From Larix kaempferi (lineage: Eukaryota; Streptophyta; Pinopsida; Pinales; Pinaceae), in contig BSBM01000904.1 in assembly GCA_027924585.1 (NCBI GenBank), positions 14,678,501 to 14,742,500 of the forward strand: a stretch of 64,000 bases of DNA. Direction: 5' to 3'. Shown here piece after piece: positions 24,855 to 36,599 of the stretch; the first letter of the stretch is position 1, and every line of letters starts with the position of its first letter. A program made the translations under genes and the position numbers. The notes beneath the pieces are model-generated. The model searched no databases. It was not told where the DNA came from and saw only the letters and a program-made list of their open reading frames with translations.

Positions 24855-26338
24855 TTAGATGCTCCAATTGGCTATTGTGAGATCATGTGCCTCCTTCAAG
24901 GCTTTGCAACTCTCTCCATGAGGAAACTCATAATCCCTATGAACAAAGACAAGTGCTTGTCTTCCTTCTTGTTTGAGTGTAGAATCTTCAAGCAAATGCA
25001 TATCAACATGTACCTCATGTTCCACCATTACATGAGGTTCTTCCTTTGTAACATAAATTCTTTCATCCATTGAATGATTGTCTGATATGTAGGAGGGTGT
25101 AAAGGACATTTGCAACTCCTCTTGAAGTTGCTCAATATGCACCATAGTTTTTTGGAGTGTATTTTGGGTGGATTCCAACTCATTTGAGAGATTGCCATTC
25201 TCTTCAAGGTTATTCCATGATACAAACCAACAAGCTCAATTAAATAATCTCTATCAGAAAGCAAATTTAAAAAATTGCCTTTGGTGTTCAACATTGTTTT
25301 CTGGATTTTCTCCATGTCTTCAAGGGAATATTTCTCCTCCACATAGCAAGAAAATTTTGAAACCAATATATGTGTGTCATGGAGAGTTTTCAAGGCCTCT
25401 TGAATCTTATTTTCATCCATCTTCAAGGACCCTTCAAAAAAATAAGGCTCTTTCAAATGAACCTCCTCATCTTCTTCCTTCTTGCTTGGACCAACTTCAT
25501 GAAGCTCAAGTGGTGATGGGAAAGTTGATCTTGGTTCGTCTTCAATTGCAACAAGGTTTTCATTTTCATGCTTAATGGAAGTTTGGCTTGCAACAACACT
25601 TTCAAAAGTGATCTCTATGCCACCAACATAGAGGTGTGAGCACCCATTAGTAGGTACTCCTTCATAGTTCAAGCATCCATCAGTAGATTCTCTTTGATTC
25701 ATGTCCAAGGTAGAATGTGTCTCGAATTCATCTTCAATATTTTCAACAGAGTCTTCTTCATGCTCATGTGATGTCTCTTCATATTTTTCAGAGTCACTTG
25801 GGAGTGAATTTCGATCATCTTCATGTAATTCTTCTTCTACTTCAACACCTTCAGAACTAGGTGGATCATGGGTCTCCTCATTTCTCTCCTTCAAGAAAGT
25901 TGATGCATCTTGCCCCTTGGTTTCCTTAGGATAAAGATCTTTGGATCCTGTTTTTGAAGAAGGCCCAAAAATTCTCTTCAAATAGGAAACACATGCATTC
26001 CATGAAGCTTCAGATATTTCACTGTTCTTCTCACAAATAGGCTTATTTTTAATCCTTTCATGCTCCCCCAAAAACTGATCTTTGATTTTGGAACATATAT
26101 CTTCTCCATACACAAGGCTATACGAATAACTATCTTTTCTTCTTCCAAATGTGATCTGATGGTATATACTTGTAGAAGGCGCCTCTTGGACATTATCTTC
26201 CTCATACTTTCTGCAATACTCCTCATATTGCTCATCATAGTCATCATCATACTGCTCATAGAAATCATTTTCCTTTGAGGCATAGATAGAATACTCCTCC
26301 TCAGCATACTTCTCATAACCTAAATCTGAATAAGACAT
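24855..26338 (-). pseudogene. Acidic, coiled-coil-like ORF of the LTR element; no known domain
   Basis: The main ORF is 436 codons (26338-25028). It begins at an ATG about 50 bases inside the primer-binding site, where gag normally starts. The first ~50 residues are a Tyr/Glu/Asp-rich stretch (CRKYEEDNVQ), and residues ~150-220 are again strongly acidic. Around residue 310 onward the pattern is helical and coiled-coil-like (MDENKIQEALKTL, DMEKIQKTML). Near 25220 the coding pattern moves to another frame and continues as NELESTQNTLQKTMVHIEQL, reading to a stop at 24855. The last ~60 residues of the 436-codon ORF are therefore probably a frameshift artefact and the ancestral protein ran to about 490 residues. 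I see no capsid major-homology region, no CCHC knuckle, no protease motif and no RT. Function unknown; position suggests a gag-like or packaging role. Confidence 0.55.
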
Positions 26339-26391
26339 GGCTGCAAATTATTCTTCAATGGATGATCTTAATGCACAGGTGCAAGGACCAT

Positions 26392-26403
26392 GCTCTGATA
26401 CCA
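26392..26403 (-). other. Primer-binding site, tRNA-iMet type
   Basis: Minus strand reads TGGTATCAGAGC, the standard complement of the 3' end of plant initiator methionine tRNA, one base inside the 5' LTR. Confidence 0.92.
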
Positions 26404-26404
26404 C

Positions 26405-27445
26405 CGTAATCACCCCAATTTTTCCAATTAGGATGGGAATATTTCACCCTCGAAATTGGTACTAAGGAAAGTAGAATAAACACTCCACTAGCATGGACAA
26501 GCTATTCTCTCCAATTTGCAAAATGAGAAATGATCAAAATCTCCTCTCCTTTGTTCTTGTCTTTTATAAACTTTCCAAGTCGTCCATGGTTCGAATTCCT
26601 TCCAAAATCCTCATGCCAACTCAAGTTGGGAAGAGATTCCAATGTGTACCACTTGTCCAACAATTCCTAGTCTCCATCTTACCTCAATTCGAATGGGGAA
26701 GCTTCTTGGCTGCCATAACTCCCTTGTGCGCCCTCTTGGAGGCTATTTTTAGCCCTAACATGTCATATATGTCATATGTCAGAAATCAGGTCTGAAATTT
26801 GTCATAAGTGTCATAGAATCTTCATCATTGTTGTCATAAGAGTTAGGGAATCTAGCTCCAAGTGTCACCATTCGTCTAAGATGCCTTTTCCTATTCCATG
26901 GGAGTTTCTCTGCCACTCCAATTCGACCTTACATGATTGATTCCATGAATAATACCTCTTCAACTCCCCCAAGTATGTTACCCTTCGTCTTGAACTCGAA
27001 TTGGTGACAGAATAATGACAAGTGTAGTGGGGAATCTTGCCACATGTGGGTCCCACAACCTCTTATGTGCCCTCATGATCTAATGACACCTTATTTTCTT
27101 TTTATTATTATTTGTTTGACCCATTTAATGTGAATTTGTAAGTCTAAGGTCATTTTGGGTCTTGTAGCTCCCTTATTCCAACTTTTAATGCTTCCACCCC
27201 CAACCTAGGGAACTAGTAATTTTCCTACATGATAGTTCATTTGGATGGGTATATTACAAACTTTGAATTGGAAATTTCTCTTAATGTGATCCACCTTGTC
27301 CATTTGGATATAATTTTACATTATTACTAACTTGGACATCATATTGGAAATTATTTGACCCTTAGCATCAATTTGACAAACTATCTTGAGTATGGCCAAG
27401 GGGCTTAGGCCATTGTGACCCAATGAAAAATTTGGGGACATGACA
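26405..27445 (-). repeat. 5' LTR (short form, ~1.04 kb, internal deletion)
   Basis: Minus strand starts TGTCATGTCCCCAAATTTTT and ends AATTGGGGTGATTACG next to the primer site. It aligns to the outer ~1 kb of the 3' LTR (22430-23460), then jumps directly to the last few bases, so about 1.25 kb is missing. The junction sits in a short AATTGG word present at both ends of the missing piece. Confidence 0.85.
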
Positions 27446-27450
27446 CTGAG
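27446..27450. repeat. Target-site duplication, right copy (CTGAG)
   Basis: Exact match to 21159-21163, directly after the terminal ACA of the element's plus-strand end. Confidence 0.9.
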
Positions 27451-29208
27451 ATACACATGAGCATATGCTCTGTGCATACTTGGATTTAAAAGAGATATAC
27501 AATAATTAACACATGAACTGTAAGCTAGACTTACCTCTCAATTTCATGGTTGTGTGTGAAGCCATGGCCATGGATATTGACTCCCTCGTTCCTCCTCATC
27601 GCTAAGTCAAAACCCCCCCTTCCTCCTTGACCGTGGTTGCTATCAGTTCCTCATACAAGGTAGAGAATGAGGTTGCAGAGAAAACCATCGAATAAGATGA
27701 ACAAATGAGGCCGCCTTAGGGAAGAGGGAGAGATTTTCTAATGCAGGCTTGGGAGGGCAAATGGGGAAAAAGCTTGAGGGATAGTTGTTCCCCCCTCTAA
27801 CAATAGATTCAACCATATAATTTTTAGGACATGACTTGCATGAAGGGCATGCCATGGCCAACGCCCTCATTAACATTTTAAAAGCAGTAATGCCTATTAA
27901 CGTAGGAGAAACGCCTCCCCCTTTGAGGCTGAAAATGACAATTTCCATAATAATGGGTGAGTCGGATTGACCCACGGTTGGGTTGATGTGCCACAATGGC
28001 CCTTCCCTTCCCATGTGGAGTGGCGATGGGGAGCCATACTAGGATTGGAGCAAGTTTCTTGCTATCTTGTCTTGAGAATTCTTAACTCGGAAGCATATGG
28101 AGAAGCAAAAAAAGCCTCATCTTTATTTGAGGGTTGGATCGAACTCAATGACGAGCCCACAAGATGGGACCCAATCCCATGATTTATAATGAAGGAATGT
28201 TGTAGAAAATTTCTTCTTAGCAGAATGCCTCAACCCAAGATCTAGTATCATGAAGATTGTTGCATTTTCCATGGGGTTCAGAGAGTTGACCTGCATTGTC
28301 ATGTGGTAGAAAGAGCCTTACGCCACATGGAAAGGAATGTGAAGGGAGCCAAAGAATGAATAATGAACATAGGGTGCAGATGGATCATGAGCAAGAGGTA
28401 GAGTGGGAGCAAAGGCGACAATTCAAATTGTCACTAACCATAGAAATTTAGATTAAAAGAAACAAAAATGCAAAAATACCTTTGAAGATAAACATCCTTG
28501 AAAGTGAAATTGATTTCCTCTAGGATCGAGTTTAAAATTTAGAAGTTGGAAACCTCCCTCCTGGATATAGCTCTCTCAGCTCTAATGGCCAAACAATGCA
28601 CGTGACCTAGAATTCATGAACTTTTAAAGACATAACCTCTAATGCTTAGTTTACTAGTAGTTGTTAGGTATTCTCTCTATTTTAGAAAAATGTTCAAAAA
28701 CAATAATAGAGAAAGTATATATTGGTAAATAAAAATGTACTTTAATAATAGAAGATAGTGCTAGTGGAACTCTTTAGAAATAGTAATTTTGATTTTTTTA
28801 GACTTAGCCTATGGATTTTTTGGTATCTTTTCTATTTGGGACTTTCCAACAATTTTTTTTAATATAAATAAACGAACAATAGTTCAAAATAACTAAGCTA
28901 GTTTGCATACAATTTTACTTTGCCCTCCATGCAAGAAGTAATATTGTATAATACCCCTTAGGCATTGGAAGTTGTGTTAATGATAACGTTAGTATTTTCC
29001 CAGGCGAGTGGTGAAAATGGTCCCACTCTCTAAACATATAACTTATACACTTGAAAATTGAAATTTTCACTAAAATATTATAATTATATAACTTATGCCT
29101 CTCAAAATTGAATTTTCCATTAAAATATAATAATTTTAATATGGAGGAGAAGGGTTAGGGTTATGGTTTGGTTCTTGGTTTTCCCTTTTTATCACTTGAT
29201 TTGAAAGG
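27451..29208. other. No recognisable gene
   Basis: Right flank of the LTR element. Opposed ORFs at 27643-28014 (minus) and 27967-28182 (plus) have somewhat more balanced composition than their surroundings but contain no domain I can name. The rest is AT-rich. Confidence 0.4.
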
Positions 29209-29473
29209 TTTTGGTTTTGATTTCTAAGCTTAATATTTTTAAGGTTAAGATTGTGATATTTTTAATTGAAAATAAAACAAGATTATTATGTTTAAAAAAT
29301 AAAATGTTTTCAATAAACACAAAAATATAGATTTTGGTTTTGATTTCTAATCTTAATATTTTTAAGATTAAGATTAATATTTTTAAGATTAAGATTGTGA
29401 TATTTTTAATTAAAAATAAAATAAGATTATTATGTTTAAAAAATAAAATGTTTTCAATAAACATAAAAATATT
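29209..29473 (+). repeat. 123-bp tandem duplication
   Basis: TTTTGGTTTTGATTTCTAA starts at 29209 and 29332. The second copy has a further 22-bp internal duplication of TAATATTTTTAAGATTAAGA. Confidence 0.8.
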
Positions 29474-29650
29474 GTTAAGGTAATAAGACAAGGAACCAAT
29501 TAATGATTTTAAGAGAATAGGAGAAAATCCTACCTCTGCACATAAAAAATGGATTTTTTCTTCTTCCTTTTTGATAAGCTATTATTATGTGATACTCATT
29601 GATTGGTATGATTCTATGTGTTGATTGGATGGTCATACTCATCAAGGGTT

Positions 29651-29798
29651 AGGGAGTGGTGTTCTCCGCACTGCCTCTCCAGTTTTTTTCCCATGGGTTT
29701 TGAATTAATTAGAAAGAGCTATTTAGGGAGTGGTGTTCTCCACACCGCCTCTCCATTTTTTCTCCCATGGGTTTTGAATTAATTGGAAAGAGCTATTG
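29651..29798 (+). repeat. 74-bp tandem duplication
   Basis: AGGGAGTGGTGTTCTCC at 29651 and 29725, each followed by the same CCCATGGGTTTTGAATTAAT block. Confidence 0.85.
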
Positions 29799-29880
29799 GG
29801 TAGCCTTCTTTTTTCATGAATAGTAATGCACATGTTTTATATAAGACATATGTCTTATTATAAGTTATAAATGTTATATA

Positions 29881-31053
29881 ATGTGTCTACATCATAAGAT
29901 GGGATATTGGCTGGGATCGTCGGATTTGCAATTACCTCGGCAGGTTGCATTGGAATGGGAACTATATATTCGATCTCTTAATGCTGCAGGTATTCGATGT
30001 ATGGTTGAGGAGGATGAAATTAGATGGATTGGCAATGTGTCCACATGTATCAACACGGCTTCCACTGCACATGATTACATTATTAAACGTAGATGTTTAT
30101 TTCCATCACATTGGTTGTATAAACTGATTTGGGAGTGGTACCTTCCGTTGAAGCTACAGTGTTTCATTTGGTTTGTATTAATGAATAGATTGAAAACGTG
30201 GGACAATTTGACTTTAATGGGATGGATTGGACCAAGTCAATGTGTTTTCTGCAGGATGGAGTCTGAAACAACGAATCATATTTTTATGGACTGTGCATTT
30301 ACTTCGACAGTTTGGGAAAAGTTTTCCAAGAACCTAGCTTTACCTCAGAAGTGGGCTGGGAATAATGTGGAGAAATGTTTGTTTGAATGGGTGAAGGTTG
30401 GTAAAACACATATTACTTTGCCAGTCTTTATCTGCTGGGCGATATGGCGTGCAAGGAATAGAGCCATCTTTGATAATTCTGTTCCAAATGTTGAATCTGT
30501 TTTTTGTGAGGCGTTTAGTCTTTTTCTTAAATTTCAGAAGGAGGATGACAAACCTGTGGAAAGGACCATTGGTAGTTTTCATTTCACCATTGATGACCCT
30601 ATTCTATTCTTTGATGGGGCTGCAACATCTGGAAAATGTGGCATTGGTGGGGTTATTTTTCTAAACTCCGATCATTTTTTCACTCTCCATATGCATGGTG
30701 GATTTGGAACTAATATGAAAGCGGAGCTATTAGCTCTCTGGTGTGTTGTCAAGGCTGCAATTTGTTTTGGATTGAACAAGGTAAAAACATTTGGTGATTC
30801 TAGGGTCACTATTAAATGGGCTCGTGGGGAGTTTGATCTAAAGGTTCTAAATCTTGTATATTGGTGCAATCGCATTCAGCGTGATCTTAGTTCTTTCACT
30901 TCTTATCCACTGGAACATATTTATCGTGAGTTTAACTCACAGGAGGACATGTTATCAAAGCTGGCGATTGATGGGGATGAAGGCATCTTATTCTGGGAGG
31001 ATGTTTGCGAAGATGTGGTGGTGGATTCCGGTTCTCTTTATTTTCTCTACTAA
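29881..31053 (+). CDS. LINE ORF2 C-terminus: zf-RVT and RNase H, frame intact
   Basis: A 390-codon open frame. Residues ~78-140 are a zf-RVT zinc-binding module (WLYKLIWEWYLPLK, then C121, C124, H133, C138). Residues ~240-370 are a type-I RNase H with all four acidic catalytic positions visible: D245 in FFDG, E282 in KAELLALW, D306 in FGDS and D356 in QEDMLSK, preceded by the usual HIYREFN. In its parent element it would have degraded the RNA strand during target-primed reverse transcription. The start shown is only the first ATG; the first few codons probably lie in flanking DNA, and the natural ORF2 start was lost with the 5' truncation. It has no stop or frameshift over 390 codons, unlike nearly every other element here, so it is either young or under selection. 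No own promoter is evident. Confidence 0.85.
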   Translation: MCLHHKMGYWLGSSDLQLPRQVALEWELYIRSLNAAGIRCMVEEDEIRWIGNVSTCINTASTAHDYIIKRRCLFPSHWLYKLIWEWYLPLKLQCFIWFVLMNRLKTWDNLTLMGWIGPSQCVFCRMESETTNHIFMDCAFTSTVWEKFSKNLALPQKWAGNNVEKCLFEWVKVGKTHITLPVFICWAIWRARNRAIFDNSVPNVESVFCEAFSLFLKFQKEDDKPVERTIGSFHFTIDDPILFFDGAATSGKCGIGGVIFLNSDHFFTLHMHGGFGTNMKAELLALWCVVKAAICFGLNKVKTFGDSRVTIKWARGEFDLKVLNLVYWCNRIQRDLSSFTSYPLEHIYREFNSQEDMLSKLAIDGDEGILFWEDVCEDVVVDSGSLYFLY

Positions 31054-31266
31054 GTTTTTTGAGGAGCTATGTTTGATAAGCTGAAGATCAATGGATATCT
31101 GTCCATTTTTGTATAATTTTGTGTAGTTTTGTTTGGGATAGAAAGAACTTCCATAAAGGGTCTTTCTGAAAATGTATTGTAATATCTGTTGGATGAACAT
31201 CTTGTACTACTTGATTCAGATTAATTGAATAGCAGTAGTATGCTTTTTTTCGCGGGGAAAAAAAAA
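29886..31266 (+). mobile_element. 5'-truncated LINE insertion with poly(A) tail
   Basis: Comprises the 3' part of LINE ORF2, a ~200-base 3' UTR, a terminal TTTTTTTCGCGGGG motif and nine A residues (31258-31266). The minus-strand LINE at 46286-52292 ends with a similar TTTTTTTCTGCG motif, so the two probably share a 3' end type. AATGTGT just before 29886 recurs a few bases after the tail (31271 onward), a possible but weak target duplication. No EN or RT is present, as expected for incomplete reverse transcription. Confidence 0.8.
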
Positions 31267-31269
31267 CAT

Positions 31270-34200
31270 GAATGTGTTTTTAACACTTTGTCATTATTAT
31301 GGTGCTAGGTTGGGCATCTCGAAGCAAAGGATTTAAAACACCATTGTGTTGAAACTTGTGTTACCAGGTTTCAGGTAACATGAATGCATTGCGAAATTCA
31401 TAATGAAATGAATTAGTACACTCAACTTTGTGCATAGGCCCTTGTATATTCTACTAATAATTCTTAGTTTTCGTGATTAGAATATTTTTGATATTAAATT
31501 CTATTTTCCTAAATACATCTTTGTCAAAACACTCTTCACTTTAATATGCTTTTATCATATTTCATATCATCTATAAAGACTATTTACTCATAACATTTTG
31601 GGAATTCAAGTCCTAGTATTGATTTCTTATTTATTTGCATTGATAAAACCTATATCTACTTAGAAGAATTTTGCTTCTTTAGAAACAAAGATTATGAAGA
31701 ACGACTTTATACTTTAAACTTATCTCCACCTCATCTCATCATCATGTGCTCATGTTCAAGATTTTGTTAACTTTATCACTATTTTGTCATTCCTACCAAA
31801 TCAACATTAAGAAAGATACATGTAATATTTATTTATTTGATCATCATTTATTTTCTTCCTATATCCTTCCCAAAGTGCATATTAACAAGAAACATATCTT
31901 TCGAGGGTTTTTAATTCTCTAAATATTCTCTCTTTTCTTCATACATCCTTCCCAATGTGCATATTAACAAAAAAACATATCTTTCAAGAGTTTTGACTTA
32001 TCTAAATATTCTCATAAGTTATTCTATATTTGGCAACCTATATCTACGATTATATAAATTTATAATATCCATTTTGAACCATGTTATCACATCAGCCTTG
32101 CATATAGCAGTTGGTTGGTATGCTAAAAGCTTTGACTTTAATTAATTTAAAGTTTTTTTTCGAAAGTTTTGATTAAGTTTTGATTAAGTTTTGTAAAATT
32201 TATATATTAAATTATCGTTAATGAAATTGTTATAAATCAATCTAAATAAACATATCTACGATTATATAAATTTATAATACCCATTTTGAACTATGTTATC
32301 ACATCAGCCTTGCATATAGCAATCGGTTGGTATGCTAAAAGCTTTGACTTTAATTAATTTAAGGTTTTTTTCGAAAGTTTTGACTAAGTTTTGTAAAATT
32401 CATATATTAAATTTTTGTTAAAATTTAAAATATATATTTTTATTTTTCAAAATACATTTTTCTGTTTTGTTATTGGTTTATATTAATGATTTGTTATTGG
32501 TTTATATTAATGATTTGACTAATTTGTTCGTGTGCAATAAAATTATCAAATATAAAAAAAAAATCAATTAAAAATAATAATCATAAAAAATACTAACATT
32601 CTGTCATACTCTAAATTAATATGATTGATTGATATGATATGATTAAATAATTTTAAAATGAAAATATTAACTCTAAATTAATATGATTGATATGATATTA
32701 ATATAATTGATATGATATGATACAATAATTTTAAAATAAAAATATTAACTCTATGATATGATTGATTAATTTTAATAATCATTACAATTATTAATATGAC
32801 AACTAAGTGACATAATTTGTTCAGAATCTATGATGTCAACTAATGAATTTCCGTAAACTTTTAAAATTATCTAGCTTTTAACTCTTACTGCGCATCTTAC
32901 CATCCTTTTTAAAGTATAATTAAAGCACCAAAAATTAGGATAATCATAAAGTAGGAGACTTGGATTAAAACAATTCTAGTCCTTTCAATCTTACTCAGTC
33001 ATACGTGGTTGTTAGAAAAAAATAAAAGCACACATAACCTTCACTCAACGCTTACGTTAGGTGTTTGATATGACGTGAGCCTCTTCAAATCTTGAGGGAG
33101 AATATGATGATTTGGTGTCATCAACTTTCATTAAGGAATCCTAAGTATCTTGATCAAGAATGTAGAATCCTAAGTATCCTCGTTAATGAAATTTTATTTG
33201 ACACTTTGTGGAAAAGTTCATTTCTTTCCTAAAATACATAGTTAGAAATTAGTAATTTCAATTGTTTTGTTTTAGTATTTAGTGTAAAGGATTTAGGGTT
33301 ATAATGATTTTTAAAGATTGAGAAGAAATTGAATTTAGTTTCTTCTACTTTTCATATTATTTTTAGATTTTATTTTGATATAATTTTTATGGTTTGAAAT
33401 TTTCAAAAATATGTTAATTTCTTCTAAATTAATTTTGTATTTTTAAAATTAATTTTGTATATTTATATTTAATATTAAAATTTAAAATATATAATTTTTA
33501 ATTATAAATCATCGTTGTTTTGCTTGGGTGACTGTCCACACTTGATCTTAATTAGAATTAAAACTCAAAATAAATGTTGATTATGAGTGAAGGTTTCATT
33601 CTTGAAATAATACTGATTATTCATGACGGCTTCCATTTGAGTAGAAAATGAAGGTCTCCATAACCATGGTGATTCCATTCTTGAAGTGAGAGAGGGAAAG
33701 AAGTTACCGATTGAGACATACGTTGTGGACTGCTTATAAAAATTTACACTAAAGCTAAATTTTTTTTATGATTGCAAATAAACTTGGAATATTCCTTTCT
33801 CGTGTATTGTGCCCCTTTTAAAATACCATGTCTTATTTGTTGTGTGCATGATATTTTAAGTCTACCATTCATTTTCATATTCAATCTTTTTAGTCGATTC
33901 TTCTTTACTTACATCGTTTTATTTATGATTCCTTTTGGAATTTAGTTAATCTTAAACATTTATAATATTAGGTTTATCTTTACAAATATGAATAATAATT
34001 ATTTTAAAGTTTATAAAGTTATTTTAATTTAATTTTACATGTTGCTTTTAGGTAATAGGCCTTGCAACTTTTGGGAATCCAACTCTAATTAGTTAATGTT
34101 ATATAATAAATATTGTATTCTTTGTTTTTTTATGTACCCCTTAAATTTGGGATGAGAAAATTTCAAAGATCTATAAATTTCTAAAAGTGTAAAAATTTTG

Positions 34201-35859
34201 GTGAATCTTACTAATTCTTAAATTTGCAATCATAAAATTTTCCAAAAAAAAGGGTATCACTTGAAATAGGAGTTTTGGGTATGAAAATTTGCCTTCACCA
34301 ACTCATGTGTTCCATAAAATATTCCTTCTAAGTGTAGAAACCTCCAAGAATAAATTTTCCCAAAAGAGATATCACTTCACCAACTCATATGTTCATAAAA
34401 TATTCCTCTAGTACTACTTGGTTTCAAGTTCATCTCCCTCTAAGAACATGGTTATATAATATAATCTTGTTGTGTAATTTTCTTTGAATATATTTTCTTT
34501 ACTAAACTAAAGCATACAAATCATGCCTAAGCTTGATACATGAGATTTACTAATTTATTTTTTGACCAAACTAAAGCATCTAGATCATTTCTAAGCTTGA
34601 TGAAACATGAGGCAAATTTCTATGTACATCTCTTCTATTTTTCTACCCTTTATCCATTTGTTGATGCACTCCACCCTCCATTTTTTAGCTTCAATAGTTT
34701 CTTATTTAAAATTCTAGAAGAGTATCTTTGTTTTAGTCCGGTCCTACTTTGGAGTGTCATGGATCGGGCTAATATGCCAAAGAGCTTTTTTTAATCAGTT
34801 TATTGTAAAAAGGTTTTGAAGACTTTAATTTACACTTGTAACATCATCAATGCTTTATTAATAGTTGTCAATGCTTTATTAATAGTTGATAACACCTAGA
34901 TCTCTCCATCTCTACTTCAATTTTTAAAGGCATAGAGTAATGGTGCACTTCTCTATTGCTTTTAGGCTATGCATAAACTATAAGTTATTACATGTTTCAA
35001 ATGTTCATAACTATTTAGCTTTTAGCTTTGGAATATGTACAACTATGACATTAAAACATTTCTAAACTATTACATTAAATCATTTCTAAGAGACACGTAT
35101 AAGCAGCTTTGTTACTAATTTCACTTGTTATGTTAATCATGCTTTCCAATACCAATGATGAGATATTGGGTGGAATGGGAGCTAATGATTAGATATTAAC
35201 TTGAGTGATAAATTAATGTTTAATTTTAATATAACGTTCAATAATAAATTCAATTTAAAACCATGATCAAATTTTAAGTCGTAAAAGAACATTAATTAAT
35301 TTATTTTACAAAATAAACTCTAAATTAAAATATTATCAATCAATACAAAAATGATCAAATATTCATTTGGTTTTCTTTACAATTTAAAAAAATATAATTT
35401 ATTTTTATAATTGATAAATTTAAGTTTAAGAGGACTTTAAATTGATAATAAAATTGAAAAATATCGGAGAATAAAATATTCCATTAACTAATCCATTTTT
35501 TTCAAAATAGTGAAAGTTATCTATATCATTAAAAATGGTCAAAAGTTTCAAATGTCCGGACGTTGATTAAGAGATTATTGGATTTAATTTCATTCATTAT
35601 TTTAATTTTTTTAAAGTGAAATAGGTAGTAATTTGATATTAAAGGGCAGTTGAAAACAACAAAAGAGTTACAATTTCTTCCAAAATACATAAACAACCCA
35701 TTATCCATTGGGCATTTCCCTATAGCCTACTATCTGCATATATCCTTCAGGATATTACAACAAGCATGACTATATTGTGAAATATATAAACTCTTACAAA
35801 CTGTCCCAACAAGAAAACACAAAAATAAAAATAAACAAGGGAAATTAAGGAGAACTGTG
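31270..35859. other. AT-rich, no recognisable gene
   Basis: Long noncoding stretch. It holds the 212-bp duplication listed separately, short ATATGATTGA repeats at 32610-32770, and a 22-bp duplication of CAATGCTTTATTAATAGTTG near 34847. ORFs such as 34540-34794 lack domains. Confidence 0.5.
32041..32430 (+). repeat. 212-bp tandem duplication
   Basis: TATCTACGATTATATAAATT at 32041 and 32253, each followed by the same ACATCAGCCTTGCATATAGC and AGCTTTGACTTTAATTAATT blocks. Confidence 0.85.
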
Positions 35860-36595
35860 ACCACTTTGAATTTCCTGCAAATCCCTGTTGTCTTCTTCTT
35901 GTCCAAGAGAGATGGGGATGTTTGGTAGGTTGTTGAATTGAGTCTTCATATTTAGGCCTAGAAGTTGCATACTAAGTGTTCCTTGACTGATCACCAACCA
36001 ACATTTCATGATGTAGATCCACATTTATGGACAACCTCTTAAGTTGAGCACCTTGCACTATCACTTTCCCCTATAAATCATCAAAGCGGATGTCTAGGTG
36101 GGAGATGTGGGAAGTAACCTATTCAATGGAAACCATAACCCCTTCAAGCTGCGACCTAACCTGATGCATAATCACCTTCAACTCATGAATACTAGCTTTA
36201 ACCTCCCCCAAGCTTGCATCCTAGATCAACTGTTCCATATCCGAGTCCTATAACTTCTTCATCGACGAAATAAGATTGGTGTCCCAAAACACCTCCCAAC
36301 CAAACCCACATTTAATACTCCTCAAGAAATTGTGAGCAGAAGAATAGCTAGAGTCGAAAAATACACATGCCCACTACCTAGATTTAGGATGCCGTCACAA
36401 AACCAAGTAGAGGATTGAAGTTACCCAAGGTATCCCTCGAAACCTTACCACATAGAGGCTTCCTTGACCGTTAGGACATAAATCCCTATCCAGAGAAATC
36501 CCATAGACATCCGTCAAAAAACTAGAGAATGTCATAAAACATAGACTCATTGCAATGCTTTCCAAGGAGAAGGGTTGTTGCGAGGATTCTCTCAT
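35860..36595 (-). pseudogene. Decayed protein with coiled-coil C-terminal half, unrecognised
   Basis: From the ATG at 36595 one frame runs to about 35972 with clear protein character. It starts MRESSQQPFSLESIAM, has a central FLRSIKCGFGWEVFWDTNLI block, then a heptad-like region (DASLGEVKASIHELKVIM, then VRSQLEGVMVSIE, then HISHLDIRFDDL). I count six internal stops: one TGA and five TAG, each where Arg or Gln would fit. Coding pattern may continue in another frame to about 35860. The coiled coil suggests a structural or oligomerising protein, possibly from a mobile element. No named domain is recognised and no LTR or poly(A) tail is seen nearby. Confidence 0.55.
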
Positions 36596-36599
36596 GTGT

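Larger units (their letters stand above)
21164..27445 (-). mobile_element. Non-autonomous LTR retrotransposon, structurally complete
   Basis: A 6.28-kb minus-strand element with every structural hallmark: terminal TG...CA-type LTRs, a 5-bp target duplication CTGAG, a primer-binding site complementary to initiator methionine tRNA beside the 5' LTR, and a polypurine tract beside the 3' LTR. The ~2.9-kb interior encodes no reverse transcriptase, integrase, RNase H or protease motif in any frame I could read. It carries one large acidic ORF starting about 50 bases after the primer site, and smaller ORFs downstream. The two LTRs differ by roughly 5% by eye over their shared ~1 kb, so the insertion is not recent. 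Mobilisation would have needed proteins from an autonomous relative; none is in this window. Confidence 0.9.

Noticed and set aside
24065-26338. LTR element interior considered as a captured host gene
   Set aside because: The ORF starts directly after the primer site and shows no intron remnants or host domain, so an element-encoded ORF is simpler. Not fully excluded.
26392-26403. Possible tRNA gene for initiator Met
   Set aside because: Only the 12-base complement of the tRNA 3' end is present; it is a retroelement primer site.
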